NCBI RefSeq assembly: GCF_000470315.2
Contig: NZ_CBRF02000032.1
Span: 1 to 53,386, forward strand
Reading direction: 5' to 3'
DNA length: 53,386 nt
Source: Psychromonas sp. SP041
Lineage (GTDB): Bacteria > Pseudomonadota > Gammaproteobacteria > Enterobacterales > Psychromonadaceae
Shown here: one piece after another, positions 1-9,670 of the stretch
Position numbering within the stretch: the first letter of the stretch is position 1
Layout of the letters: every line of letters starts with the position of its first letter
Program-made: the position numbers and the translations under genes
The notes under the pieces: generated by a model
What the model saw: the letters and a program-made list of their open reading frames with translations, nothing else
The model's database searches: none
Told to the model about the DNA's origin: nothing

Positions 1-127
1 TGCAGGAAAAATTAACACTAATAAGGCGTGAGTTGTAGGAGATAGTTGTTCTCACTTCAAAACTCACAACGCAGTTAGGGGGGATTTTAACCAGCAAGAA
101 TGATCACCTTATTAATTCTTTTGGTAT
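1..127 (-). repeat. ATACC-type miniature inverted-repeat element, copy 1 (cut by window edge)
   Basis: This is the reverse complement of the elements at 13736-13896 and 28310-28470. It ends in TTGGTAT and carries the same AATTAATAAGGTGATCA inner end. The other terminus lies outside the window. The element has no coding capacity and resembles a MITE. Its last 7 bases are shared with the next element. Confidence 0.8.
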
Positions 128-274
128 AAGCATTTTCTCTAAATTTGGCGCAGAAAAAACAATTCAATTCGAGGCGAAAATTGAAGTAAATGGTGCCCCC
201 TTTACAAAATTTACAACAAAGAAGTGAGTTGTTTTAGCAAGCAAAATAGGTCAGCTATTTATCGGAGTTGGTAT
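121..274 (+). repeat. ATACC-type miniature element, diverged B subtype
   Basis: This copy is related to 24984-25145 and 34731-34892: it shares the GCGCAG(G)AAAAA block, the AAATGGTG..CCCTTTAC block and the AAATTTACAAC block, and ends in TTGGTAT. It abuts copy 1 directly, so the pair looks like one element inserted beside or into another. It is more decayed than the other B copies. Confidence 0.65.
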
Positions 275-292
275 AAAGATTGTCGATCAAAA

Positions 293-322
293 AAGCCTTT
301 CTAATAACATTAGAAAGGCTTA
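293..322 (-). terminator. Rho-independent terminator of pepN
   Basis: A 13-bp perfect stem (293-305 with 309-321) and a 3-base loop are followed on the minus strand by a run of T. It lies about 70 bp past the pepN stop codon. Confidence 0.85.
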
Positions 323-392
323 AAAATAACGGCTCTATAAGTAGCGACTACACCCAATATAAGTGAGCTAAAAGTCGTGTTTATAAACGCAT

Positions 393-3038
393 TTATTGAG
401 CTAAAGCTTTAGTTACTTTTTCATATAAATCAACCGCTAAATCAGGTAATGCAAGTAAACGGTTTAACTGCGCTTTAATCAATGTAATACGTACTTTATC
501 TAAGTTTTTAAATTGAATTAACGGTGTAATTAAACGCGAAGCCACTTGTGGATTTTGGCTATTCAATTTAATAAGTTGATCCGTTAAGAAAGCATAACCA
601 CTTCCATCAACATGATGGAAACGGTAAGTATTAGCCTGTGCAAATGCTCCCACTAACGAGCGTAAACGGTTAGGGTTATTAAAATCAAAACTACGATGGT
701 TAAATAACGCTTCAATATTATCTAACACATTATCAGAAGGCATACTCGCTTGTAATACAAACCATTTATCCATGACTAAACCATTTTCAAACCATTTATC
801 ATCAAAAGCTTGCATCACTGCTGCACGACAAGGTAATAAACCGCTATTTGCTGCATTTAAAGCGCCAAGATAATCCGTCATGTTATTACATGATGCAATC
901 TGTGCTAATACGTATTCATCAGCTACTTTTTTATCAACACGGGCAATAAATGATAACGCACTGTTTTTTAGCTTACGCTTAGCAATATCATCGACGTTTG
1001 GTTGATAAGCTTTAAGTTGATTATGACGTAAATAAGTATCAACAAATAATTCATGTAACTGTGTCGCAATTTCTTTTAACATAAAATCACGTGCATTATG
1101 AATCGCATCAATGTCGACTTGTTCAAATAATTCACGCGCACCGTTTTCACTAGTGAAGGCAAACATATCAGCTACTAAAGAAGGGTCTAATGTTTCGCTA
1201 ACCAGTACTGATTTAAAGCCATCAATAAAAATATCAGGTAATGACAGTGCAGCACCGTTTTGTAATGCTTTTACATTTTTAACTAAGTACTTATTGAATA
1301 GTGTTTGACCTGCATCCCAACGAGAAAATTCATCGCTAGCAAAACTCATAATATCTAACAATTGCTCATCAGTGTACGCATATTGGTATTTTACAGGAGC
1401 AGAAAAACCACGGAATAAACAAGGTACTGGTTTACTTAAGATATGCTTGAACACAAAGGTTTGTTCTTTTTGCGTTAAACTTAGAACGCGATTCTTTTTG
1501 CCTTCTAATAACTCAAGTGAATTACCATTACTGTCTAACAGTTCGATATCAATAGGGATATGCAACGGTAACTTTTTCTTTTGGTCAGCCGTTGGTAAGG
1601 TTTTTTGTTTAAAGGTAATTTGGTAAGTTTGATTAACACTGTCGTAATGGTCGGTTACAAATACCTGCGGAGTGCCCGACTGAGAATACCAACGTTTAAA
1701 TAACGTTAAATCGATTTCACTTGCATCTTGCATCGCAGCCACAAAATCATCACACGTCACTGCTTGTCCATCATGACGCTGTACATAAAGCTGCATCCCT
1801 TTTTGGAACTTCTCTTCACCTAATAAGGTGTGCAACATACGAATAACTTCAGATCCTTTTTCATATACTGTTAAGGTATAGAAGTTGTTCATTTCCATCA
1901 CACTTTCAGGACGAATTGGATGTGACATTGGACCCGCATCTTCAGCAAACTGGTGATCGCGCATAGTCATGACATTAGCGATACGGTTAACGCTACGACT
2001 CCCTAAATCTGAGCTAAATTCTTGATCACGAAATACCGTTAACCCTTCTTTCAAGCTTAACTGGAACCAGTCACGACAAGTGATACGGTTACCAGTCCAG
2101 TTATGGAAGTATTCATGTCCAATAACCGCTTCCACACCTAAGTAATCTTGGTCTGTTGCACTTTGTTGATTCGCTAATACAAATTTAGAGTTAAAGACAT
2201 TTAAGCCTTTATTTTCCATTGCGCCCATATTGAAGAAATCAACGGCCACAATCATATAAATATCTAAATCATATTCTAAATTAAAACGTTCTTCGTCCCA
2301 CTGCATTGATTTTTTAAGAGAGAGCATCGCATGCTGTGTTTTATCTAAGTTACCTTTATCAACAAAAATCGCTAACTTAACATCACGCCCGCTTTTAGTA
2401 ATAAAATTGTCTTCTACTAAATCAAAGTCACCAGCGACTAACGCAAATAAATAAGCAGGTTTAGGGAAAGGATCAACCCATTTTACAAAATGTCGACCCG
2501 CGTCTAGATCACCTTGATCTACTTGGTTACCATTAGATAATAAATAAGGGTAAAGCGTTTTATCTGCCATCACTTTAGTACTGAATTTAGCCAGTACGTC
2601 AGGACGGTCAAGATAGTAAGTGATGCGACGAAAACCTTCCGCTTCACATTGTGTACAGAATGCGTCACCAGACTTATATAAGCCTTCAAATGCATGGTTT
2701 GTAGCAGGATCAATTTCAGTATTAATTTCTAATTTGAATGAAGCAGGCAAATGGTTAATAACCACCCCGTCTTCAACTAATTCAAAGTCAGTGTAATTAA
2801 CATCATCAACTAAAATAGAGATTAAATTTAAGGCTTCACCAAACAAAAATAATGGCGTTACTTCTTGACTAACACGTTGAACTTGAGAAATTGCTTGTAC
2901 TTTTGTTTGATGGTCAAACAAGTCAAACTCAAGATCAATCGTTGAAATCGTATAATCTGATGGGCGGTAATCGCTAAGGTGTTTTTCTTGTGGACTTCTT
3001 TCAATAACTTCTTCTAGGAGAGAGTCTGAATTGCTCAT
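393..3038 (-). CDS. pepN: Aminopeptidase N (M1 family zinc metallopeptidase)
   Basis: Cytoplasmic aminopeptidase that removes N-terminal residues from peptides during protein turnover. The 881-residue length is normal for enterobacterial-type PepN. The substrate-binding GAMEN motif is at residues 272-276, and the zinc site is HEYFH at 308-312 with the third ligand Glu331 in KEGLT, 19 residues after the second His. No signal peptide is seen, as expected. The gene is transcribed alone, with its own terminator at 293-322. The 231 bp upstream holds AT-rich sequence with several short dyads (for example GATCATG..CATGATC near 3160-3185) that I cannot assign. Identification is based on family-wide motifs and full-length similarity to PepN as I know it. 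Confidence 0.96.
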   Translation of the reverse strand: MSNSDSLLEEVIERSPQEKHLSDYRPSDYTISTIDLEFDLFDHQTKVQAISQVQRVSQEVTPLFLFGEALNLISILVDDVNYTDFELVEDGVVINHLPASFKLEINTEIDPATNHAFEGLYKSGDAFCTQCEAEGFRRITYYLDRPDVLAKFSTKVMADKTLYPYLLSNGNQVDQGDLDAGRHFVKWVDPFPKPAYLFALVAGDFDLVEDNFITKSGRDVKLAIFVDKGNLDKTQHAMLSLKKSMQWDEERFNLEYDLDIYMIVAVDFFNMGAMENKGLNVFNSKFVLANQQSATDQDYLGVEAVIGHEYFHNWTGNRITCRDWFQLSLKEGLTVFRDQEFSSDLGSRSVNRIANVMTMRDHQFAEDAGPMSHPIRPESVMEMNNFYTLTVYEKGSEVIRMLHTLLGEEKFQKGMQLYVQRHDGQAVTCDDFVAAMQDASEIDLTLFKRWYSQSGTPQVFVTDHYDSVNQTYQITFKQKTLPTADQKKKLPLHIPIDIELLDSNGNSLELLEGKKNRVLSLTQKEQTFVFKHILSKPVPCLFRGFSAPVKYQYAYTDEQLLDIMSFASDEFSRWDAGQTLFNKYLVKNVKALQNGAALSLPDIFIDGFKSVLVSETLDPSLVADMFAFTSENGARELFEQVDIDAIHNARDFMLKEIATQLHELFVDTYLRHNQLKAYQPNVDDIAKRKLKNSALSFIARVDKKVADEYVLAQIASCNNMTDYLGALNAANSGLLPCRAAVMQAFDDKWFENGLVMDKWFVLQASMPSDNVLDNIEALFNHRSFDFNNPNRLRSLVGAFAQANTYRFHHVDGSGYAFLTDQLIKLNSQNPQVASRLITPLIQFKNLDKVRITLIKAQLNRLLALPDLAVDLYEKVTKALAQ

Positions 3039-3269
3039 TATTTTTGCACTCTTAAATCAGGAAAATTAATACTGTTAATATACAAGAAGGCTCAATAATT
3101 ACTAAGCCTTATTTGCATAAAACCTCGACACTTATTGATATTAACAATAATTATTTAAGATCATGAGTTTTACAACATGATCATTATTATCGTTGTGGTT
3201 ACGGTTATGGTGTAGAACATATTTATCATTACAATAATGACCATAACTGTGGTTATTGTTCTTTGAATA

Positions 3270-5987
3270 TCAGACTGATGGCATTTTTTTTAGTTCCATG
3301 TGCATATTGATAATTCCCTCTTCAATATCTCGTTCAATACTAAAACCAACCTTCTTCGCTAACATCGCCATCCCCGTATTACTTAACATTGTCATCCCTG
3401 CAAGATATTGAGTCCCTTTATTTTTCTGGTAGCTTATTAGCTTTTTCAACAAAATGGATCCTAATCCAAGTCCTTGTAACTCTGCACTCACGATCATGCC
3501 AAATTCAGCTTCTATATTATCCGGATCGGTCGATGCGCGAACGATCGCCAATATTTCCTGCTCTTCGCCTTGTTGATCAATTCGTACCGCAATAAAGGCC
3601 ATTTCCCGCTCGTAATCTATTTGCGTTAACATCGCCATCTCTTCGTGTGTCATTGAGCCGCGTTGAGAGAAATAACGTTTATATCGATCTTCTTTACTTA
3701 AGCCATTATCAAAAACATGATGCCTTGCTTCATCTTCTGCAATAATCGGACGTAATAACACCGTAATACCATTTTTTAGAGTAACACTTTCTTCTAATTG
3801 TTTTGGGTAGGGACTAATAGAAAAACGACAAGGTAAATTTAACTCGGTCGGCACAAGTGTGACTTGGCTATCTACAATGGTGACATCTTCCCCAGAGACT
3901 AAAACCGGATTTAAATCTAGGTCGCTGATTTGCGGATTGTCTAATAACATTTGTGAAAGCTGTGTCAGCATTAAACACACGGCTTGCATATCGAAGTCTT
4001 TGGCATGCTGTTTGACTTTTATTTTCTTATCTTTAATACCTTGAATTACAAGGTATCTTGCTAATGCCATATTAAGAGGTGGTAAAGCAACAACAGCGTT
4101 CTCTAATGTGGTTTGTAGATCTCGTCCATCGCTGTCTTGGGATATTGCAATAACAGGACCAAAAATCGCATCTTGCTTAATCATTACGCGTAATTCTAAA
4201 GCCAATCCTGAGGCGACCATTTTCTGCAGCGTAAAACCTGTTAATTCAGCATCAGGTAATGCAGATTTTACACGGTCAGTAATAGATCGTAATGCAGAAT
4301 CGAGTTCACGAGCATTATTGATGTTCAACATCACACCGTGCACTTGAGATTTAAATTGAATATTGGGCGAGTTGATTTTAACGGCCAATGGATAGCCAAT
4401 GATCTTAGCTTTTTCAATCGCTTCACTGATATCCAAAGCAATATGGGTATCAATAGTATTGAGGTGATAAGCATCTAATAAAGGTTTAGTACAGTAAGTG
4501 CTTAGTTTAACTGATTTATCTGACTCAAAATCACCACGTTCAATAAGGTTTTGTTGAATATAGTCGGCCGCGGCTTGCGCATCGTAAATAAGGTGGTCAG
4601 GCAAACTCGTCGGTGTTTCCATTAATAGTTTTTTATTACGACGATATTGGACTAAATGCATAAAAGCCGTGATCGCGCCATTGGGTGTTCTAAAAGTTGG
4701 AATCTTTGCATTCGCAAATATTTGCCGTGCGGGCCTCGCCGCCGCCTCTCCCGTCCAATTCGTTAAGATATTAATTTGTTTACGTTTAGGGTGCTTATTA
4801 ATAGCATCGACAATCGCTTGCGCCGTTTCTTCACTATCTGATAACGCAGAAGGTGAATGCATAATTAAGACAGCATCGACTTTATCGCTGTTCATCAAAT
4901 GCGTTAAAGCGGTCGCGTAGCGTTTCGGATCTGCATCTCCAATCATATCAATAGGGTTATTGTGCGACCAATTATTCGGTAAACAAGCATTAAGCTTATC
5001 CATTAAAGGTTCGTCTAATTCAGCTAATCGCCCTCCTTCCTCTACTAAATTATCAACGGCTAAAATACCTAAACCGCCACCATTACTGATGATGGCGAGG
5101 CGTTCTCCGTGTAAATAATTTGAATAAGCTAAGGTTTCTACTGCAGCAAACAGTTTATGAAAATCATGTACTCTTAACATACCGGCACGTTTGAATGCAG
5201 CATCATAAACACTATCATGTCCAAAAGCGCCTCGTGTATGTAAAGCTGCCGCTTTCGCCCCTAATACAGAGCTACCAGATTTAATCACTAATACAGTTTT
5301 ATGCTGTGAAATGGCACGTGCTGCAGATAAAAACTCACGAGCATTATCAATGTTATCGATATATAACAAAATGGACTGAGTTTTAGAGTCACGCGCTAAA
5401 TAATCTAACAACTCTGCAAAAGAGATATCTTGTGCATCACCTAATGAAACAAAAGCAGAAAAGCCGATGCCTTTACTCGTTGCCCAATCCAATACCGTCG
5501 TACACACTGCAGCAGATTGAGAAATAAAAGCGATATTGCCAGGTAACGCATTGCAATGAGCCAAACTTGCATTAACTAAATTATGTGGATTGATAATACC
5601 TAAGCTGCTCATCCCTAATAGACGAATTTTATTCGTAGCGGCAATGTCATAAATACTTTTTGAAATGTCAGGGTCACTTTCAGTGGTCACAATAATTGCA
5701 GCTTGGCAGCCCTTTTCAGCCAAAGAAAGAAGTAGATCAGGAATACGAGATTCATTAGTACAAATCACCGCTAAATCAGGCACTATTGGTAAATCGGAGA
5801 CTTTTTTATAAGCAAGTACACCATGTACAGAAGTGTATTTAGGCGTGACAGGCATGATAGGGCCATTAAACCCTGCAGCGAGTAAGTTATTCATAACTAA
5901 ATAACCCGCACGTTTTACATTCACCGACGCACCAATAACGGCGATCGACTGGGGATTAAAAAAGTGTTTAAGTAGCTGCAAACTCAT
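3270..5987 (-). CDS. patZ: Protein lysine acetyltransferase Pat (NDP-forming acyl-CoA synthetase-like domains plus GNAT)
   Basis: Large Pat/YfiQ-type acetyltransferase. In enterobacteria this enzyme acetylates lysines of metabolic enzymes such as acetyl-CoA synthetase, using acetyl-CoA. Domain order: CoA-binding Rossmann domain (about 1-130, with an IAVIGAS motif), succinyl-CoA-ligase-like domains (about 150-460), ATP-grasp domain (about 480-690) and a C-terminal GNAT domain (about 740-890) with the acetyl-CoA loop QGLGLG. The start is set at the ATG at 5987, which has AGGCGAG seven bases upstream; a TTG seven codons further upstream is open but less likely. Length is about 905 residues, close to the E. 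coli protein. It is divergent from the MATE gene. The synthetase half is expected to be regulatory and catalytically inactive, as in known Pat proteins; this was not tested here. Confidence 0.9.
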   Translation of the reverse strand: MSLQLLKHFFNPQSIAVIGASVNVKRAGYLVMNNLLAAGFNGPIMPVTPKYTSVHGVLAYKKVSDLPIVPDLAVICTNESRIPDLLLSLAEKGCQAAIIVTTESDPDISKSIYDIAATNKIRLLGMSSLGIINPHNLVNASLAHCNALPGNIAFISQSAAVCTTVLDWATSKGIGFSAFVSLGDAQDISFAELLDYLARDSKTQSILLYIDNIDNAREFLSAARAISQHKTVLVIKSGSSVLGAKAAALHTRGAFGHDSVYDAAFKRAGMLRVHDFHKLFAAVETLAYSNYLHGERLAIISNGGGLGILAVDNLVEEGGRLAELDEPLMDKLNACLPNNWSHNNPIDMIGDADPKRYATALTHLMNSDKVDAVLIMHSPSALSDSEETAQAIVDAINKHPKRKQINILTNWTGEAAARPARQIFANAKIPTFRTPNGAITAFMHLVQYRRNKKLLMETPTSLPDHLIYDAQAAADYIQQNLIERGDFESDKSVKLSTYCTKPLLDAYHLNTIDTHIALDISEAIEKAKIIGYPLAVKINSPNIQFKSQVHGVMLNINNARELDSALRSITDRVKSALPDAELTGFTLQKMVASGLALELRVMIKQDAIFGPVIAISQDSDGRDLQTTLENAVVALPPLNMALARYLVIQGIKDKKIKVKQHAKDFDMQAVCLMLTQLSQMLLDNPQISDLDLNPVLVSGEDVTIVDSQVTLVPTELNLPCRFSISPYPKQLEESVTLKNGITVLLRPIIAEDEARHHVFDNGLSKEDRYKRYFSQRGSMTHEEMAMLTQIDYEREMAFIAVRIDQQGEEQEILAIVRASTDPDNIEAEFGMIVSAELQGLGLGSILLKKLISYQKNKGTQYLAGMTMLSNTGMAMLAKKVGFSIERDIEEGIINMHMELKKMPSV

Positions 5988-6161
5988 AACAAACTCGCCT
6001 AATATCAATAATAAAGAACACTAAGTTTACCCTTTCAAACAAATCCTGCTTTATTTTTTAAAAAAAATAAGACGCATATCATTTAATAATCTTTACGAAT
6101 TCAATTGCACCCTGTTAACGCTCGACATACACTCCATAATTTTCCTTTATCGGAGTAAGTA

Positions 6162-7505
6162 GTGCCTTTTCTTTTTGAATCTAAAAAAATCATCAAACTC
6201 AGTGTGCCTCTATTTATTGCGCAGTTTGCGCAAACGGCAATGGGTTTTGTTGATACTGTTATGGCCGGTGGAGTAAGCTCTACTGATATGGCTGCAGTTG
6301 CCATTGCATCCAGTATTTGGTTACCTTGTATTCTTTTTGGTGTGGGTGTTTTAATGGCTGTTGTCCCATTGACCGCACAAGCACATGGTGCCAATGATTT
6401 AGAACAAATTCCTAAAACAGGGCAACAAGGTTTATACCTCGCTTTATTGCTATCAATCCCAATCGGTGTGATCTTATTTAATGCCGGTATGTTAATGACA
6501 TTGATGGATATAGAAGACTTATTGGCATTGATCACCATAAAATATCTGTATGCGATGATCTTCGCGATTCCAGCGTTCTTGTTATTCCAAGCATTAAGAA
6601 ACTATATTGAAGGTCTCTCATTGACTAAACCCGCAATGGTGATTGGATTTTTAGGCTTACTGCTGAACATTCCATTGAACTGGATGTTTGTATACGGCGA
6701 GTTCGGCGCACCAGCAATGGGTGGCGCTGGTTGTGGTGTTGCAACAGCCATTGTGTATTGGTTCATGAGCATTGCATTAGCGGGCTACGTTTATTACACC
6801 AAGAAATTAAGACATTACCCATTATTTATCAATTTCACTAAACCCGATATAAAACATATATTATCCATCAGTAAATTAGGGTTGCCTGTTGCTGTTGCAA
6901 TGTTTTTTGAAGTCACCATTTTTGCAGCTATTGCGATATTAGTGGCTCCGTTAGGGGCGAATGTTGTCGCTTCACATCAAATTGCCATTAACTTTTCTTC
7001 TATGATCTTTATGTTACCAATGAGCATCGCTAATGCCGTCAGTATTAGAGTAGGATTCAATCTAGGTAAAAAAAGCAACAATGGGGCAAAACAAGCCAGT
7101 TATGCAGGATTTGCTATTGGTTTAAGTGCATCTATTATCACCGCCCTGTCCACGGTAATCTTTAAAGAGCAGATTGCCTTGTTATATTCGGATCACAAAG
7201 AAGTCATTGATCTCGCAATAACCTTAATTCTTTTATCTGCTATTTACCAATGTGTTGATGCAATACAAGTGGTTGCAGCCGGTGCTTTACGTGGTTATAA
7301 AGAGATGAATGCTATCTTTACCCGTACTTTCATCTCTTATTGGATTGTAGGTTTACCATTAGGTTATGTGTTAGGGATGACCGATTTATTAACCGAGCCT
7401 TTAGGCGCAGTGGGTTTCTGGATTGGTATCACGGTGGGGCTAACGGTTGCTGCAATATTGTTAGGACAGCGTCTTTACGTTGTACAAAAGACGCGTTTTG
7501 CATAG
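6162..7505 (+). CDS. norM: MATE family multidrug efflux transporter (NorM/MdtK type)
   Basis: Inner-membrane sodium- or proton-coupled drug antiporter of 447 residues with about 12 hydrophobic helices. The N-terminal segment (IAQFAQTAMGFVDTVMAG, then TDMAAVAIASSIW) is nearly the signature of E. coli MdtK and Vibrio NorM. The start is a GTG at 6162 with CGGAG about 7 bases upstream. Conserved features include the QALRNYIEG segment near 145 and the second-half repeat with VASHQIAIN near 270. It is a single gene followed by a terminator at 7578-7617. NorM and MdtK are close orthologues, so the symbol is a choice between the two names. Confidence 0.92.
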   Translation: MPFLFESKKIIKLSVPLFIAQFAQTAMGFVDTVMAGGVSSTDMAAVAIASSIWLPCILFGVGVLMAVVPLTAQAHGANDLEQIPKTGQQGLYLALLLSIPIGVILFNAGMLMTLMDIEDLLALITIKYLYAMIFAIPAFLLFQALRNYIEGLSLTKPAMVIGFLGLLLNIPLNWMFVYGEFGAPAMGGAGCGVATAIVYWFMSIALAGYVYYTKKLRHYPLFINFTKPDIKHILSISKLGLPVAVAMFFEVTIFAAIAILVAPLGANVVASHQIAINFSSMIFMLPMSIANAVSIRVGFNLGKKSNNGAKQASYAGFAIGLSASIITALSTVIFKEQIALLYSDHKEVIDLAITLILLSAIYQCVDAIQVVAAGALRGYKEMNAIFTRTFISYWIVGLPLGYVLGMTDLLTEPLGAVGFWIGITVGLTVAAILLGQRLYVVQKTRFA

Positions 7506-7577
7506 CGACAATTTTCTTAAGTATTATTTACCTAATATTTAAATGGCGATGACTTAAGTATTCACCACTAAAATATT

Positions 7578-7617
7578 AAAGGCGTTAATTAGAAATTATC
7601 TATTCAACGCCTTTTTA
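7578..7617 (+). terminator. Rho-independent terminator after the MATE gene
   Basis: A 9-bp stem, AAAGGCGTT (7578-7586) with AACGCCTTT (7606-7614), closes a loop of about 19 bases and is followed by T residues. Confidence 0.75.
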
Positions 7618-7645
7618 CTTTTGTCTTTTGTCTTTTGTCTTTTGT
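7618..7645. repeat. Four tandem copies of a 7-bp repeat (CTTTTGT)
   Basis: Exact heptamer array between the MATE terminator and the end of the convergent membrane-protein gene. It is non-coding, and its copy number may vary. Confidence 0.9.
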
Positions 7646-7669
7646 CACTACTAGCATCTTATATAATCG

Positions 7670-8542
7670 CTACCATTTACCAGTAATAATTAAAGAGATT
7701 CCTTTACAAAAAAATAAGCCTAAAAGTAAAAAGCTCGCCAGAATAATCCCAATTAAATAAAGCATTGAGGTCATATTAATGATGACTTTAAAATCAGCAA
7801 ACCAACTTAATTGTAATAGCTGATTCAACATCATTAATGAGAGAGACAGAGTAATAAAAATGAAAAATCCACCCCAAGCTCCTTTTAAATCTTCTTTAGA
7901 AGGCGATAAATGCAAACTAATAGCCGCACATAAATAAGCCCAAATGATGACTTTAATTGGTGACAAAGTATAAGCATTTTCAATAAGGAGAAGGATCTGA
8001 TGATTAAGAACAATCAGCTCAGATAACTCTATGTTGGCTAAGTTTTGGAAAGTGGATAGCTGTAATAAATGAAACAAATTAGCCGCATCATCTAAGAATA
8101 TCCAAGTCACCGCATAAAGACCTAATAAACCACCAAATAAAGGCGCAATACCAATGAAGAAGTTGCCCATCACTTGCCATAAATTATGATTATTATATGA
8201 ATGAGTTACGTAACCTAAGGTGCCACGTTTATCAGGGTTAAATAACACAATCCGCTGGATTTTATGTCCAAAAACCAAACAGAATAAAGCATGGCTTAAT
8301 TCATGAATAGGCGTACCTAACCAAGCGCTTAGGTAGATAACTTTTCCATTGAGCATGTTGGCAGACAACGAAAAAACCAGTCGTTGTAACACAAACAAAG
8401 TCAGAATTAATATTAAAAATAAAACAAAATGATTTCCCAAAACAATCAATTGCTCACTTAACCAATTTATCCATTTCTCAGGCGAATCTGGAAGATGAGA
8501 TAATGCTATTTTTATATCTGTTATTAACCTATTAAAATCCAT
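7670..8542 (-). CDS. Integral membrane protein with HExxH zinc motif (M50-like putative metallopeptidase)
   Basis: A 290-residue protein with about six hydrophobic segments. A membrane helix (about 40-60) is followed by a GTPIHELSHALF segment at about 91-102, an HExxH zinc-protease signature at the membrane edge as in site-2-protease-like M50 families. The later helices (about 155-180, 200-215, 225-245, 255-285) carry no obvious third zinc ligand that I could place. Substrate and role are unknown. It is transcribed alone, facing the MATE gene and downstream of the LysR gene. An alternative reading is a non-proteolytic membrane protein that retains the motif. The start ATG is the first in the frame; I did not see a strong ribosome-binding site. 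Confidence 0.7.
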   Translation of the reverse strand: MDFNRLITDIKIALSHLPDSPEKWINWLSEQLIVLGNHFVLFLILILTLFVLQRLVFSLSANMLNGKVIYLSAWLGTPIHELSHALFCLVFGHKIQRIVLFNPDKRGTLGYVTHSYNNHNLWQVMGNFFIGIAPLFGGLLGLYAVTWIFLDDAANLFHLLQLSTFQNLANIELSELIVLNHQILLLIENAYTLSPIKVIIWAYLCAAISLHLSPSKEDLKGAWGGFFIFITLSLSLMMLNQLLQLSWFADFKVIINMTSMLYLIGIILASFLLLGLFFCKGISLIITGKW

Positions 8543-8593
8543 ATTAATGAGTATCCGTCTATCATATTTTCACGTACATGTAATTTGATCTAC

Positions 8594-9502
8594 TTATACA
8601 TTAATTGCTTTGATTCTCGCCACTAAAAAATCCACAGCTGCTTTCAGCTTAGGCACTTGATAACGTTGCTTTTGATATAATAAAAATAATCCCAAGTTAG
8701 GGTTTTGAGTAATGGTTAATCTCGGTTTAATATCTAATTCAACTAGCTGCCCTGACGCTAAAAAAGTACTTAATGCCCAACGAGGCATCATAAGAATGCC
8801 CTTTCCTGCAATGGCTTTTTGCAATAACCAGCCTCCATTATTAGACGCTAAATAAGGTTCAGCTGAAACATCACGCCACTGCCCTTTTATTTCACACAAC
8901 CAAGGTGTAGGCCCCATTGGCGTATTAAAATATAACCCTTGATGTTCCTTTAAATGTAAAGCATCTATTGGATAACCAAATTCTTCAAGGTAACTTGTTG
9001 CTGCAACGGGGATGAAATTATTATCCATTAATTTAATCGCAACCACGCGCTCATCTGGTGCATAGCCTCCTCGAATAGCCAAATCGACCTCATCCCTTCC
9101 AAGCGTTGTTAGTTCATCACTTAAGGTCACATTCAAGGTTATCTGTGGATACAAAACAGAAAACTCATCTAATAAAGGTAATAAAATTTGTTCACCAAAG
9201 CCGACTGTTGAGCTAATTTTTAACATTCCCATGGGGGTTGTTTGGTATGAACGTACCGATTCATCAGTCACCTCTAACGTTTTAATAATGTCACTAACTT
9301 GTTGATAATAGCTTTGACCGATTTCAGTTAACGTCAGCACGCGTGTCGTTCTTTTTAATAATGTAGCGCCTAAACTCTTCTCTAAGTCTGCAACGCGACG
9401 AGATAATGAAGAAGGCGGTACAGAAAAAAAAGCAGCGGCTTTAGTAAAGCTACCTGTTTCAACAACTTGAACAAAATATTTAAGCGCTCGTAACTGATCC
9501 AT
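8594..9502 (-). CDS. LysR-family transcriptional regulator
   Basis: 302 residues, the usual length for the family. The N-terminal winged HTH (about 1-60) reads FVQVVETGSFTKAAAFFSVPPSSLSRRVADLEKSLG in outline, and a periplasmic-binding-like effector domain (about 90-295) follows. It belongs to the large group resembling E. coli DmlR/YhjC that is often divergent from oxidoreductases. It is divergent from the CurA-like reductase at 9671, and the 168-bp gap contains the palindrome at 9541-9557, so it probably controls that gene and itself. The effector is unknown. Confidence 0.92.
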   Translation of the reverse strand: MDQLRALKYFVQVVETGSFTKAAAFFSVPPSSLSRRVADLEKSLGATLLKRTTRVLTLTEIGQSYYQQVSDIIKTLEVTDESVRSYQTTPMGMLKISSTVGFGEQILLPLLDEFSVLYPQITLNVTLSDELTTLGRDEVDLAIRGGYAPDERVVAIKLMDNNFIPVAATSYLEEFGYPIDALHLKEHQGLYFNTPMGPTPWLCEIKGQWRDVSAEPYLASNNGGWLLQKAIAGKGILMMPRWALSTFLASGQLVELDIKPRLTITQNPNLGLFLLYQKQRYQVPKLKAAVDFLVARIKAINV

Positions 9503-9540
9503 ATAAATCCTTAGCTTACTATTTTAGTCTTATTTTTATT

Positions 9541-9557
9541 ATTGTTTTTATAACAAT
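9541..9557. promoter_or_regulatory. Candidate LysR-type operator (ATTGTT-N5-AACAAT)
   Basis: A perfect inverted repeat, extending to TTATTGTT..AACAATAA at 9539-9559, sits in the divergent LysR/oxidoreductase intergenic region. It fits the T-N11-A form of LysR boxes. Binding by the neighbouring LysR protein is inferred from position. Confidence 0.6.
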
Positions 9558-9670
9558 AAAGATTAGCGAATTAGGCAATATATCTTACCTTATAAAATCT
9601 GCATAATGGTTTTATCGATTTCAACCAACATTCATTTAACCAGTGTTGGGTTAAACAAAAGGAACAAGCA

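Noticed and set aside
3139..3260. FNR- or Fur-like sites upstream of pepN
   Set aside because: Several dyads and TTGATATTAACAA-like sequence are present, but none matches a consensus well enough to call.
6101..6538. 145-codon frame antisense to the MATE gene
   Set aside because: It is a shadow of the strongly supported MATE reading frame, with composition and residues of no known family.
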